Shown: piece after piece, positions 1 through 9,269 of the stretch
How the letters are laid out: each line of letters begins with the position of its first letter
Position numbering within the stretch: position 1 is the first letter of the stretch
Assembly (NCBI GenBank): GCA_032358255.1
Contig: JAULBX010006664.1
Coordinates: forward strand, 309,713 to 373,712
Direction: 5' to 3'
Length of the DNA: 64,000 nucleotides
DNA from: Heterotrichella gracilis
Taxonomy: Eukaryota > Sar > Xanthophyceae > Tribonematales > Xanthonemataceae
Made by a program: the position numbers and the translations under genes
The notes under the pieces: model-generated
Seen by the model: only the letters and a program-made list of their open reading frames with translations
Told to the model about the DNA's origin: nothing
The model's database searches: none

Positions 1-460
1 TCCTCAAACTCAATTACTTTTGGTAGGTTGCTATAAAAATGATGACTATTATAAGATGGCCATTGATGCCGGTGCGACAGTTATTTTAAGGAATGATTCG
101 GAACTAGATGTTTTTTTTAATATGTCGGATCTTTACGTATTACCAATAAAAGATAAGAACATTCAGGATTTCGGCGGTTTTGGAATTGCGCCAATAGAAG
201 CCTTAGCCTATAACATACGTGTAATTAGTCCAAATATCAAACATTTCGCCGGCACTAATAGTGAACGTGAAATTATTGGCTCAGAAATTAAGGACTTCGG
301 TAAGTTAGAAGAATTATTGGTAAACGAGATCCAAAGAAAAGATATCGTTTCAGGGCAGATAAGAGATATTGCAAAAAAATATTTTGATATAATTGAAAAT
401 TCGAAAGAAATGGTTTTAATATATCAAGACCTGATGAAAGGAAATAAGTATAATGCATAG
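1..460 (+). CDS. Glycosyltransferase family 4, C-terminal part (cut by window edge)
   Basis: The frame is already open at base 2, so only the last ~150 residues of a longer protein are present. The visible part is the second Rossmann half of a GT-B glycosyltransferase: a strand/helix start (LLLVGCYKND) and the GT4 donor-site motif GGFGIAPIEALA around nt 172-210, whose acidic residues bind the nucleotide sugar. The family moves a sugar from an NDP-sugar to a lipid-linked glycan at the cytoplasmic face. The stop overlaps the next gene by 8 bases, so it belongs to the same operon. Donor and acceptor cannot be told. Confidence 0.8.
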   Translation, partial: PQTQLLLVGCYKNDDYYKMAIDAGATVILRNDSELDVFFNMSDLYVLPIKDKNIQDFGGFGIAPIEALAYNIRVISPNIKHFAGTNSEREIIGSEIKDFGKLEELLVNEIQRKDIVSGQIRDIAKKYFDIIENSKEMVLIYQDLMKGNKYNA

Positions 461-953
461 AGTGTTTTATTTTTTTCAGGCTGTTTTAAAATACTTTCCT
501 TTTAAGTTGGGAATTGTTTTAAGACGTGTATTATATAGCCCATTTTTAAAAGAAATGGGAAAAGGAGTTGTGATTCACGACAATGTCATAATTAAATTTC
601 CGGCGGAGATCAGTATTGGAAACAATGTAAATATAATGCAGGGCTGTGTTTTGGTTGGGGGCAAAGGCCTTTCTATCGGTAATGATGTTTTAATAGGGGG
701 AGGAACCAAAATTGTAACAAGCACACATCATTTCAAAAATACCGAAACGCCGATGCGTTTGCAAGGGCTTGGTTTTTCACCGATAGTAATTGAAAACGAT
801 GTTTGGTTTGGATTTAATTGTGTGGTACTAGGTGGAACAACAATAAAAGCCGGGAGTATAATTGCAGCAAATGCAGTAATTACAGATGGCGTTGTTGAAG
901 AATTCTCAATAATGGGAGGGGTACCTGCCAAATTAATAAAAAAGAGGAAATAA
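453..953 (+). CDS. Hexapeptide-repeat acyltransferase (WbbJ/LbetaH type)
   Basis: 166 residues. After ~40 residues with a basic/hydrophobic start come left-handed beta-helix repeats (IGNNVNI, IGNDVLI, IENDVWF, IKAGSII), the catalytic-type histidines in TSTHHF (~residues 90-94) and the closing GGVPAKLIKK tail typical of sugar O-acetyltransferases. The family transfers acetyl from acetyl-CoA to a sugar hydroxyl and works as a trimer. It overlaps the preceding glycosyltransferase by 8 bases and sits 4 bases before a nucleotidyltransferase, which suggests it decorates the glycan made by this operon. The acceptor is unknown. Confidence 0.8.
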   Translation: MHRVFYFFQAVLKYFPFKLGIVLRRVLYSPFLKEMGKGVVIHDNVIIKFPAEISIGNNVNIMQGCVLVGGKGLSIGNDVLIGGGTKIVTSTHHFKNTETPMRLQGLGFSPIVIENDVWFGFNCVVLGGTTIKAGSIIAANAVITDGVVEEFSIMGGVPAKLIKKRK

Positions 954-957
954 AAAT

Positions 958-1650
958 ATGAAAGCAATAATTTTAGCAGGCGGTTTGGGTTCACGATTAA
1001 AGCCTTTTACGGAGGCAATTCCAAAACCTTTGCTGCCTATAGGGGAAAAAGCAGTTTTAGAAATTCAAATAGAAAATTTAAAAAAGCATGGTTTTGATGA
1101 GATAATTCTCGCTACCAATTATAAATCCGATTACATAAGTAATTTTTTTGGTGACGGAAGTAAATACGGAGTTAAGTTAACAATTAGCAAAGAAGACATA
1201 CCTTTGGGTACTGCAGGCCCTCTAACATTATTAAAACAGGATCTTACTGAACCTTTTCTTGTGATGAATGGAGATGTGCTATGTACTGTTGATTTTAGTA
1301 AGCTGTATAATTTTGCTTTAAATAATAATTCTCATTTAACTATAAGCATAAAAAAATTGATCACACCATTCGAATTTGGTAACATTTTGTTTAACGGTGA
1401 TTATGTAACAAGCATTCAAGAGAAACCAGACCTTGTAAATTTTATCCTTGCAGGAATTTATATTATGAAACCAGGAATATTCAATTTTATTCCTGATAAT
1501 ACATATTTTGGAATGGATAAATTAATCTCTGCTTTGCTCTCAACTAACAATCAGGTAGCTAAGTACGAAATATCAGAATATTGGTTAGACATTGGACGTA
1601 TTGCCGATTATGAAAAGGCTCAGGAGGAATTTAAAAATCACAATAATTAA
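958..1650 (+). CDS. Sugar-phosphate nucleotidyltransferase
   Basis: 230 residues starting with the signature AGGLGSRLKPFTEAIPKPLL, the loop and lysine that bind the NTP in RmlA/GMP-type pyrophosphorylases. VMNGDVL (~residue 104) carries the metal-binding aspartate. The family joins a sugar-1-phosphate to an NTP to give an NDP-sugar and pyrophosphate. It lacks the C-terminal beta-helix of longer relatives, so it is a single-domain form. The 4,6-dehydratase immediately downstream could use its product. The sugar and base cannot be read from the sequence; mannose-1-P or heptose-1-P type enzymes are possible. Confidence 0.8.
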   Translation: MKAIILAGGLGSRLKPFTEAIPKPLLPIGEKAVLEIQIENLKKHGFDEIILATNYKSDYISNFFGDGSKYGVKLTISKEDIPLGTAGPLTLLKQDLTEPFLVMNGDVLCTVDFSKLYNFALNNNSHLTISIKKLITPFEFGNILFNGDYVTSIQEKPDLVNFILAGIYIMKPGIFNFIPDNTYFGMDKLISALLSTNNQVAKYEISEYWLDIGRIADYEKAQEEFKNHNN

Positions 1651-1656
1651 AAGAAA

Positions 1657-2640
1657 ATGAAAAATGTACTTGTTACCGGCGCTGAAGGATTTATAGGAAG
1701 TCATTTGGTTGAGAAATTACTGGACGAGGGCTTTAAAGTAAGAGCATTTGTTTTGTATAACTCTTTCAATTCATGGGGATGGTTGGATACTTTGCCTGCG
1801 GAAAAATTAAAAATGATAGAAGTATTTACTGGCGATATCAGGGAACCTTATGGTGTAAAAAAAGCAATGGAAAATATTGATATCGTTTATCATTTGGCCG
1901 CACTAATTGCCATTCCATACAGTTATCACTCTCCTGAATCATATGTAGATACAAATATTAGAGGAACTTTAAACGTATTACAGGCAGCACGCGAACTAGG
2001 AACAAAAAAAGTGATTGTTACATCCACTTCTGAAGTGTATGGTACGGCGCAATATGTTCCTATCAATGAAAAACATCCCCGTCAAGGGCAGTCACCTTAT
2101 TCAGCTACAAAAATCGCCGCAGATGCTTTAACCGATTCTTTTGTAAGGAGTTTTAATTTGCCCGCAGTTATTGTTCGCCCATTTAATACTTACGGTCCTC
2201 GTCAATCAGCAAGAGCAATTATTCCTACAATTATTTCGCAATTGGTAAGTGGAAATGAAATAATAAAACTTGGTTCATTAACTCCAACACGAGATTTACT
2301 ATACGTAAAAGATACAGTCAATGGATTTTTTAAAATAGCTCAGTGCGATGAACTTATTGGTATGGATGTAAATATTGCAACCGGCAACGAAATTTCAATG
2401 GGTGATCTTGTGAAAAAAATAATTGCCTTAATTAATCCAAAAGCAAAAGTCGAAACGGATGAAATTCGTTTACGTCCTTCCAATAGTGAAGTAGAGAGGT
2501 TGTTAGGAGACAACACATTATTAACCTCCAAAACAAACTGGAAACCTGAATTTACTTTGGAAAAAGGATTGAGCGAAACTATAGCTTGGTTTAAGCACGC
2601 CGATAACAATAAAGCATACAAGAATATCTATAATGTCTGA
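1657..2640 (+). CDS. legB: NAD-dependent NDP-sugar 4,6-dehydratase, LegB-like
   Basis: 327-residue extended SDR enzyme. It has the Rossmann motif GAEGFIGSH (residues 8-16), the Ser/Thr of STSEVYG and the catalytic YSATK. The blocks NSFNSWGWLDTLP and HLAALIAIPYSYHSPESY are those I associate with LegB, the inverting UDP-GlcNAc 4,6-dehydratase of the legionaminic-acid and bacillosamine routes. The product would be a 4-keto-6-deoxy sugar for the aminotransferase two genes on. The stop overlaps the next SDR gene by 8 bases. The family is clear; the exact substrate is inferred from similarity I recall, not from a search. Confidence 0.8.
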   Translation: MKNVLVTGAEGFIGSHLVEKLLDEGFKVRAFVLYNSFNSWGWLDTLPAEKLKMIEVFTGDIREPYGVKKAMENIDIVYHLAALIAIPYSYHSPESYVDTNIRGTLNVLQAARELGTKKVIVTSTSEVYGTAQYVPINEKHPRQGQSPYSATKIAADALTDSFVRSFNLPAVIVRPFNTYGPRQSARAIIPTIISQLVSGNEIIKLGSLTPTRDLLYVKDTVNGFFKIAQCDELIGMDVNIATGNEISMGDLVKKIIALINPKAKVETDEIRLRPSNSEVERLLGDNTLLTSKTNWKPEFTLEKGLSETIAWFKHADNNKAYKNIYNV

Positions 2641-3580
2641 TAAGAAAATATTAGTATTAGGAGGGGCAGGTTTTATTGGAAGTAATATTGTTGCCTTGCT
2701 TTTAGAAAAGAACTATCAGGTAACTGTAATTGATGGCTTAATGGATAGATCGGGTGGAAGCCTGAAGAATTTGAGTGTGCATAAAAATTTACAAGTAATA
2801 AAAAATCCCATTGAAGAAATTCCGGAAATAGCTTTAATAATTTCTGAACATGAAATAATAATAGATTGTATGGCCTGGACATCACACCTGGCAGCAATTA
2901 AAGACCCGGCTTACGATCTAAAACTTAATGTGCAATCACATTTAAAAGCTATAGAATATTTTACAAAAAAAAATAGAATAATTTTCTTTGGCTCTTCGGG
3001 ACAGTACGGTGCGGTTAAAGAGCAAGAAATTCTTGAAACTACAGCTTTTGTTCCTATCGATATTCAGGGCATACATAAGGTTACCGCAGAAAATCATTAC
3101 CGATTTTTTTCAAAAGCAAAAGGATTTTCAGTTACTTCTTTAAGGATCCCAAACTGTTTTGGTCTTAATCAAAAGTTCGAAGGAGACGATTTGGGGCTTA
3201 TTGCCTCAATGATAAAAGATGCAATAGAAGGTAAAGTAATTGAAGTTTATGGAGAGCAAAGGAAAAGGTCGGTCTTATACGCGAAAGATCTTAGTGTTAT
3301 AACAGAAAATGTTATTAATAAGGGTATTAAAGACGGCTTTAATGCATATAATATAAATGGCACTTCTATTACAATTAAAAATTTAGCTGAAGAAATAATT
3401 ACAGTATGTCAAAACGGAAGTTGCGTAGTTAAGGATATTCCCGAGCACATTAAAAGCATAGATTTTGGGGGCAAACCCTTAAACGATAACTTGATAAGAT
3501 CTGAATATGGGGAATACTTTATAACAGATCTTTCTTCCGCATTAAAAGAAACAATTAAATCCTATAAAATAAAAAAATGA
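2633..3580 (+). CDS. SDR-family NDP-sugar epimerase/reductase with altered active site
   Basis: 315 residues. The nucleotide-binding motif GGAGFIGSN is at residues 9-17 and the serine region is IIFFGSSGQYG. Where relatives have the catalytic YxxxK, this protein reads QGIHK (codons ATT CAG GGC ATA CAT AAG at ~3062-3079): the lysine is kept but the tyrosine is glutamine. It may therefore be a reductase using another acid, a non-catalytic partner or an atypical enzyme. It overlaps LegB by 8 bases and the aminotransferase by 4, so it most likely acts on the same NDP-sugar between dehydration and transamination. Confidence 0.75.
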   Translation: MSDKKILVLGGAGFIGSNIVALLLEKNYQVTVIDGLMDRSGGSLKNLSVHKNLQVIKNPIEEIPEIALIISEHEIIIDCMAWTSHLAAIKDPAYDLKLNVQSHLKAIEYFTKKNRIIFFGSSGQYGAVKEQEILETTAFVPIDIQGIHKVTAENHYRFFSKAKGFSVTSLRIPNCFGLNQKFEGDDLGLIASMIKDAIEGKVIEVYGEQRKRSVLYAKDLSVITENVINKGIKDGFNAYNINGTSITIKNLAEEIITVCQNGSCVVKDIPEHIKSIDFGGKPLNDNLIRSEYGEYFITDLSSALKETIKSYKIKK

Positions 3581-4674
3581 TCTGGAGATGTGACCTGGTA
3601 CCACAGTATGAGTTGTACAAAAAAGAGATTGATGAAGCAATGCAACGTGTCCTTGTTTCAGGCAGATATACAAATGCGACTGAGGTAAGCGCTTTTGAAA
3701 AAGAATTCGCAAAATATATTGGTGTCGATTTTTCGGTTGGCGTTGCAAATGCAACAGACGGTTTAACCCTTTCGTTAATGGCGTTGGGAATTGGAAAAGG
3801 TGATGAGGTAATTACAACACCTTTTACTGCAATACCAACAGTATCTGCAATTATTGATTCAGGGGCAACGCCTGTATTTGTTGATGTAAAAGAAGATACT
3901 TTCCTTATTGACCTGGACAAGATCAAAGCTGCAATAACACAAAAAACAAAAGCAGTAATGCCAGTACATCTTTTTGGAAACGTTGTTGATATTTTTAAAC
4001 TACGTGAAATTGTCGGAAAAGATATGCCAATTATTGAAGATGCTTCTCAGTCACACGGAAGTAAACTTGGAGAGCATCAATCCGGATCAATGGGTGATAT
4101 AGGCGTGTTTAGTTTTTATCCAACAAAAAATCTTGGAGCAATTGGTGATGGCGGAATGATAGTAACTAAAAGTGCTGAAATAAATGAAAAACTGCGGCTT
4201 TTACGCATGTATGGAATGACAGATTACAACCATATAAAGATAAACGGTATCAATAGCAGGTTAGATGAATTACAGGCGGCAATCTTAAGAGTGAAATTAA
4301 CGCATCTTGATGAAATGAATCATAAACGCAACCTGATCGCAAAAAAATACATCAGCCAATTAAGAACTGATCTTTTTGAGCACCAGGTTATAGAAGAAGG
4401 CATTTATTCAAATTATCACGTGTTTGTTTCTAAGTTTAAGAGCGACAGGAAAAAATTTATAGAATATATGGATGAAAAAAATATTCAAACAAATATTTAT
4501 TACTTAATGCCTTTACATATGCAGGAAGCAACCCGTTTTTTAGGATACAAAAAAGGTGATTTTCCTATTGCGGAGAGTTTAAGCGACAAGGTTATTGCCT
4601 TAACTTTTTACCCTGAGCTTCAAAATGAACTGCAGGAACAAGTAATTTCTGTTACAAATAAATTTATGTTATGA
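3577..4674 (+). CDS. DegT/DnrJ/EryC1-type PLP sugar aminotransferase
   Basis: 365 residues, the normal length. [20 protein letters not shown], the TTPFTAIPT block and [10 protein letters not shown] are typical, and [14 protein letters not shown] contains the PLP-binding lysine (K184). The family moves an amino group from glutamate to a keto-sugar nucleotide. The start ATG overlaps the previous stop (ATGA). With the 4-ketosugar-forming LegB-like enzyme upstream and a hexapeptide N-acetyltransferase downstream, it should make an amino-deoxy sugar. The acetyltransferase is of the 3-amino-sugar type, so a 3-keto substrate (QdtB/FdtB/WbpE-like) is as likely as a 4-keto one. Confidence 0.85.
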   Translation: MIWRCDLVPQYELYKKEIDEAMQRVLVSGRYTNATEVSAFEKEFAKYIGVDFSVGVANATDGLTLSLMALGIGKGDEVITTPFTAIPTVSAIIDSGATPVFVDVKEDTFLIDLDKIKAAITQKTKAVMPVHLFGNVVDIFKLREIVGKDMPIIEDASQSHGSKLGEHQSGSMGDIGVFSFYPTKNLGAIGDGGMIVTKSAEINEKLRLLRMYGMTDYNHIKINGINSRLDELQAAILRVKLTHLDEMNHKRNLIAKKYISQLRTDLFEHQVIEEGIYSNYHVFVSKFKSDRKKFIEYMDEKNIQTNIYYLMPLHMQEATRFLGYKKGDFPIAESLSDKVIALTFYPELQNELQEQVISVTNKFML

Positions 4675-5162
4675 TAGATAGTGATGTACAACTTGGAAAA
4701 AATGTAAGGATCTATAACAAAGATCAGGTAAATATTTTTGGCTGTATTATTGGGGATAATAGTTTTGTTGGTCCATTTGTAGAAATTACAAGAAATACAG
4801 TAATTGGAAAGAACTGCATAATTGAAAGTCACTCTTTTTTATGCGATTCGGTTACACTAGAAGATAATGTGTTTATAGGGCATGGTGCCATGTTTACAAA
4901 CGATCTGTACCCAATTGTTGGCACAAAAGTAGAATATCTTAAAACCCTTGTTAAAACAGGAGTATCTATAGGAACAAATGCAACTATTGTAGGCGGCGTT
5001 ACTATTGGAGAATATTCTGTAATTGGAGCAGGAGCGGTTGTTACAAAAGATGTTGACGACTACTCCATTTATGCTGGTAATCCAGCAAAAAAACTTAGAG
5101 GTTTTAAAAACAAAGAAGAATTAATTGCCTACATGCGTAGCAAACAAAAATTGGCCAAATAA
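4671..5162 (+). CDS. NDP-aminosugar N-acetyltransferase (hexapeptide repeat)
   Basis: 163 residues of almost pure left-handed beta-helix repeats. The run [20 protein letters not shown] followed by AMFTNDLYP is the signature I associate with 3-amino-sugar N-acetyltransferases of the WlbB/WbpD/QdtC group; the histidine in IGHG lies near the acetyl-CoA site. The tail [11 protein letters not shown] closes the fold. It starts 4 bases inside the aminotransferase gene, as expected for the next step: acetylating the new amino group on the NDP-sugar. The assignment to this subgroup is from recognised motifs. Confidence 0.8.
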   Translation: MIDSDVQLGKNVRIYNKDQVNIFGCIIGDNSFVGPFVEITRNTVIGKNCIIESHSFLCDSVTLEDNVFIGHGAMFTNDLYPIVGTKVEYLKTLVKTGVSIGTNATIVGGVTIGEYSVIGAGAVVTKDVDDYSIYAGNPAKKLRGFKNKEELIAYMRSKQKLAK

Positions 5163-5165
5163 TAA

Positions 5166-6098
5166 ATGAATAAGTCAGCCCCAAAAGTACTCGTTCTAAT
5201 TCTTTCTTATAATGGAAAAAAACTACTGGACGATAGCGTTACTTCTTACCTTGGAAATGATTACACTAATTTTAATGTAGTGGTAATTGATAATGGATCT
5301 ACAGATGAAACTCTTGACTACGTTAATAAAAATTGGCCGGGCGTTTACGTTCACCGCACCGAAAAAAATTTAAAATACTCCGGAGGCTTTAATTTTGGGC
5401 TTGACTACGCATTTAATAAAGAAAAAGCAGATTATGTACTTGTAACTAATAACGATGTGAAAGTAGACAAAAGCGTTATTTCTGAATTGGTTAAAGTAGC
5501 AGAAACAGATTCCATGATCGGTTTTACAACAGGTAAAGTTTATTATTTTGATAAACCAGATACGCTTCAAACGGTTGGCAAGCAGGAACACCCGATCTTT
5601 TGGAATGGCGATCATATTGGGGGGCGCACAGTAGATTCGGGCCAGTTTGATAAAATTGAAGAAAGGATCTTTGCTGATGATATTTTTACTTTAGTAAATA
5701 GAAAAATGTATTTACAGACTGGTGGCTATGATACAACTTTTGCCTTCCAGGGAGAAGAGTATGACTGGCAGGCAAGAGCAAAAAAATTAGGATATAAAAT
5801 AATGTATACACCATTTGCTAAGATCTGGCATAAGGAAAGTATGACAATTGGTAAAAATTCATCATTCAAAGCTTATTATGATGCAAGAAATCCAATGCTG
5901 GTAATTTTAAAACACAAGTCACCTGATTTTTTCAGGAAATATTTTTGGAAACATTTTAAAACAGGAGTCTTTAGAAGCTCACTTGTTACTTTAAAACAAC
6001 TGAGACCCTCTGTTTCTTTTGCCACATGGCGTGGCTTTTTAAGTGGCATTATGTGGGGTATAAAAAATAAAAAGCTCACCTTTCGTCATTTCTTTTGA
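5166..6098 (+). CDS. Glycosyltransferase family 2
   Basis: 310 residues with a GT-A fold. VLVLILSYNGKKLL and VVIDNGSTDETL form the nucleotide-binding start, VLVTNNDVKV (~residues 91-100) supplies the DxD-like metal motif, and GEEYDWQARAKKLG near residues 197-210 is the usual ED-type acceptor motif. A basic C-terminus (RKYFWKHFK, SGIMWGIKNKK) may hold it to the membrane. It is the rhamnosyltransferase-like subgroup (WcaE/RfbN type) by general look. It lies 3 bases after the acetyltransferase, and its stop overlaps the next start. Confidence 0.85.
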   Translation: MNKSAPKVLVLILSYNGKKLLDDSVTSYLGNDYTNFNVVVIDNGSTDETLDYVNKNWPGVYVHRTEKNLKYSGGFNFGLDYAFNKEKADYVLVTNNDVKVDKSVISELVKVAETDSMIGFTTGKVYYFDKPDTLQTVGKQEHPIFWNGDHIGGRTVDSGQFDKIEERIFADDIFTLVNRKMYLQTGGYDTTFAFQGEEYDWQARAKKLGYKIMYTPFAKIWHKESMTIGKNSSFKAYYDARNPMLVILKHKSPDFFRKYFWKHFKTGVFRSSLVTLKQLRPSVSFATWRGFLSGIMWGIKNKKLTFRHFF

Positions 6099-7246
6099 AA
6101 AAAATCGTCTACTTTTCTTTCGGTCACGTTGATGTAACTTTACCAATAGTAAAGCATTTATTCAATAAAAAAGTTGACATCGAATTCGTATTTGCTTTTC
6201 AATCTTCAAGGCCGGGTGAAAGTGTTTTTCATTTTCCTAATTCTGCAAATACGGTCGGATTCCTTTCAAGTGAAGAAATAAAAAGCCAGGTGCCATTTTT
6301 TATTAAAGAATATTTAGGAGAAGCAATTAATTGTATAAAGGTCTTTATGTATCCTACTTTTAAATTGTTTAGTATAAGCACCTTTAAAAGTAATTTGCTT
6401 ATTTCAAAATATGCAAGATCAAAAGATGTTATCCACGTTTCCGGCGCGGGATTATTCATTTGGGACCGTTGGATATCAAGACGCAAAAAATTAATAGTAA
6501 CACTGCACGACCACAACCCGCATGTGGGTGAAGGCTCACGTTTGGGATTATCAGAATTGCTGGAAAAAAAACGGACAGAATACTGTGATCATTTGATCGT
6601 TCAGAATAAGAGGGATCTCAACTGGTTCCTTCAAAACTCTAAGCAAAAACAAATTTCATACATACCTTTTGCTACTCTTGATTATTTAAGGTCAGTTAGC
6701 AAAGGAAAGCCCGACAAAATATTTTCTTTTATTTTTTTTGGAAGAATTTCCGAATACAAGGGGCTGGGGTTCTTGTTAGATGCTTTTAAAATCGTCAGCC
6801 AAAAAAATCCTTCAGTGGAGTTATGCATTGCGGGTTCAGGGAGTTCTGAAAAACTCAAAGAATTTTCTAAATTAAAGAATGTAAAAATCTTCAATGAATT
6901 TATTGAGACTGAAAAACTCGTTGAACTTATAGTGGCATCTAAATTCGTAGTTTGTCCATATGTTGACGCAACCCAAAGCGGTGTTGCTATAACTGCATTT
7001 AGTTTAGGCGTGCCTGTAATTGCGTCAGATATCGGTGGCTTTAAAGATACTATTGTAAATGAAAGAAATGGCTTATTGGTAGCGCCTGCAAATGCAGAAG
7101 TGCTTGCAAAAGCAATGATACGAACAATTGAAGAACCGGGTTTGCCAGAAAGAATGAAGGAACAGATACCGGTTACATTAAATGAACTTGGATTTAATTG
7201 GGAAAAGATCAGTGATCAACTCATAAATATTTATCGATCAAATTGA
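6095..7246 (+). CDS. Glycosyltransferase family 4 (TTG start)
   Basis: 383 residues, GT-B fold. The C-terminal half carries FFGRISEYKGLGFLLDAF, then SKFVVCPYVDATQSGVAI, where the usual E-x7-E motif is loosely kept, and GVPVIASDIGG. The start is TTG at 6095, overlapping the upstream stop (TTGA); no ATG nearby gives the conserved first strand KKIVYFSFG. The end overlaps the next gene by 4 bases in the same way. It probably adds one residue of the repeat unit. Donor and acceptor are unknown. Confidence 0.85.
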   Translation: MKKIVYFSFGHVDVTLPIVKHLFNKKVDIEFVFAFQSSRPGESVFHFPNSANTVGFLSSEEIKSQVPFFIKEYLGEAINCIKVFMYPTFKLFSISTFKSNLLISKYARSKDVIHVSGAGLFIWDRWISRRKKLIVTLHDHNPHVGEGSRLGLSELLEKKRTEYCDHLIVQNKRDLNWFLQNSKQKQISYIPFATLDYLRSVSKGKPDKIFSFIFFGRISEYKGLGFLLDAFKIVSQKNPSVELCIAGSGSSEKLKEFSKLKNVKIFNEFIETEKLVELIVASKFVVCPYVDATQSGVAITAFSLGVPVIASDIGGFKDTIVNERNGLLVAPANAEVLAKAMIRTIEEPGLPERMKEQIPVTLNELGFNWEKISDQLINIYRSN

Positions 7247-8292
7247 ACGTTGCGATATTTATAAGCTCTTTATCCATTGGTGGTGCCGAAAAGCAAGCAG
7301 TTTTAGATGCGAATCTTTTATCGGAGAGCAGGAATGTTTTTCTTTTTACATTTGAAACAGGCCCTTTAATGGAGTTGATATCTAAAAAGGTAAATTTTAT
7401 TGTTCTTCAAAAAAACGGATATCTAAATGTCGCCAAGAAATTAGGAGTTTTTATTAAAGAAAAAAAAATTGAAATTATTCATGCTTCTTTATTTGCACCA
7501 ATGATCATTTCATGCCTGGCATCCAGATACTGTGATGTTTCAGTGATATGGCATTTTCACTCTCAGGAAAATGATATTCCTTTAAAATCCAAAGTCGCTT
7601 TTAGATTTTTTTCACGGTTCGATAAATTAAAAAAAATACTTTTTGTTAATCATGACCTTGTCAAGCATTTTAACTATTTGAATTTTCCGCAAAAAAAAAC
7701 TGGTATATTATATAATCACAGCGAGATCGAAAATAATAACGAAAAGCAAAGAACAGAAACTAAAGTTCAAATTGGATATGTAGGTAGAGTAATAAATTTA
7801 AAACGAGTAGATTACTTAGTAGACTTGGCGGAATTTTTAGCGAAGAAAAATAGTGTGGCGTTTAATATCCAAATTGTTGGCGACGGCGAAACACTTCAGG
7901 AAATTAAAGAATTAGTGAAAGACAGACTTTTATCAGATTTTTTTTTAATTCATGGATTTCAGACAGACGTTCAAGCGTATTATAAAAACTTTAATTTGTT
8001 TGTTAATCCCAGTTCGGAAGAATGTTTGTCCATAGCTATGATAGATGCGGGGATGATGAGCCTGCCAATAGTTGCTTTTAACGTTGGTGGAAATAATGAA
8101 ATTGTTGTTAATGAAAGATCCGGATTTATTGTAAATTCCAAGGAGGAATTTTTTGAAAAAATTTTTCTGCTAACCAATAATTCTGATATGAGAGCGAAAA
8201 TGAGTTTAAGTTCAAAAGAGCATTGCCAAAAAAAATTCAGCCGCGAAAACCATTTTAAAGAGATTGAAAAGATCTATGAGGAAATAAAATGA
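7243..8292 (+). CDS. Glycosyltransferase family 4 (TTG start)
   Basis: 349 residues, GT-B fold. The N-terminus FISSLSIGGAEKQAV is the classic glycine-rich acceptor-side motif of GT4 enzymes. Later blocks are IGYVGRVINLKRVDYLV and NPSSEECLSIAMIDAGMMSLP, the E-rich donor motif. TTG at 7243 overlaps the previous stop and keeps the first strand MNVAIFISS. The stop overlaps the next ATG by 4 bases. It belongs to the same transcript as its neighbours; sugar specificity cannot be told. Confidence 0.85.
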   Translation: MNVAIFISSLSIGGAEKQAVLDANLLSESRNVFLFTFETGPLMELISKKVNFIVLQKNGYLNVAKKLGVFIKEKKIEIIHASLFAPMIISCLASRYCDVSVIWHFHSQENDIPLKSKVAFRFFSRFDKLKKILFVNHDLVKHFNYLNFPQKKTGILYNHSEIENNNEKQRTETKVQIGYVGRVINLKRVDYLVDLAEFLAKKNSVAFNIQIVGDGETLQEIKELVKDRLLSDFFLIHGFQTDVQAYYKNFNLFVNPSSEECLSIAMIDAGMMSLPIVAFNVGGNNEIVVNERSGFIVNSKEEFFEKIFLLTNNSDMRAKMSLSSKEHCQKKFSRENHFKEIEKIYEEIK

Positions 8293-9269
8293 TCAGGACA
8301 TTTGCCTCTAAAATAAAATTTGCACTCGGATTAAATCCAGTGATTGAAAGCCGAACTGATTATGCTAAATTTATCCCTAAGCAATATAAAACGGTGCTGT
8401 TAATTTCTGCAGATTTTGAGCTTGCCTGGGCATGGCGATATTCAAAAGCAGTTCCTGACCCACTACAGTTGGCATTAAGTAAGGCAAAATTAGAGAGAGA
8501 GAATTTGCCTAAGATCACTAAGCTTTGTGAGAAATATAATATTCCAATTACCTGGGCTACTGTTGGGCATCTTTTTTTGAAAGGCTGTAAAAAAGAAGAT
8601 CAGCTTCCTCATGCAAATTTGCCCCGTTTAAAACATTTCGAGAATGCGTTCTGGAAGTTCGGTGGCAAAGATTGGTTTGAAAATGATCCTTGTACTAGCT
8701 ATAAAGAAGCACCAGAATGGTATTGTCCCGATTTAATAAAACTGATCCTGGACTCGAAAGTAAAACACGAAATCGGTTGCCATACATTTTCACATATAGA
8801 TTGCAGAGATAATATTTGTTCGCCAGAGTTAATGCGAAAAGAATTACAAGAATGTAAGAGGCTGGCGCAAGAATTTAATTTAGAATTAAGATCGTTCGTG
8901 CACCCAGGCCACACGATTGGTAATTTAGATACCCTGGTAAAAGAAGGTTTCACAAATTTCAGAACGGATTATCGTAATGTTTTAACCTATCCAAAAAAAC
9001 ACGTAACCGGTTTATGGGAGTTTGAGCAGGCAGATGAATTTGTTTACAAGGAAAAATGGAGCATTAATTATCATATCCATAGATACAGAACCATAATACA
9101 ACGTGCTATAAGATCAAATACAGTCTGCGTGCTTTGGTTTCATCCATCCTTTGATTCTGAAATAATTGATCAGGTATGGCCGGCGGTATTTAAATTTATT
9201 GATGAGAATCGCGATAAAATATGGGTAACTACACATAGCGAATACATAAATTGGTTGGAAAAGAATTAA
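8289..9269 (+). CDS. Polysaccharide deacetylase (NodB-like)
   Basis: 326 residues with the NodB fold. The metal/catalytic aspartate is in LLISADFELAW (~residue 40), and the HxxxH metal pair is in GCHTFSHID (~residues 164-170); SFVHPGH and WFHPSF supply the later motifs. The family removes N- or O-acetyl groups from sugars using a divalent metal. No signal peptide is seen, so it would act in the cytoplasm on a lipid-linked intermediate, as in other glycan operons. Removing an acetyl would expose an amine that the ligase-like genes downstream could acylate. The stop overlaps the next start (TAATG). Confidence 0.8.
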   Translation: MIRTFASKIKFALGLNPVIESRTDYAKFIPKQYKTVLLISADFELAWAWRYSKAVPDPLQLALSKAKLERENLPKITKLCEKYNIPITWATVGHLFLKGCKKEDQLPHANLPRLKHFENAFWKFGGKDWFENDPCTSYKEAPEWYCPDLIKLILDSKVKHEIGCHTFSHIDCRDNICSPELMRKELQECKRLAQEFNLELRSFVHPGHTIGNLDTLVKEGFTNFRTDYRNVLTYPKKHVTGLWEFEQADEFVYKEKWSINYHIHRYRTIIQRAIRSNTVCVLWFHPSFDSEIIDQVWPAVFKFIDENRDKIWVTTHSEYINWLEKN

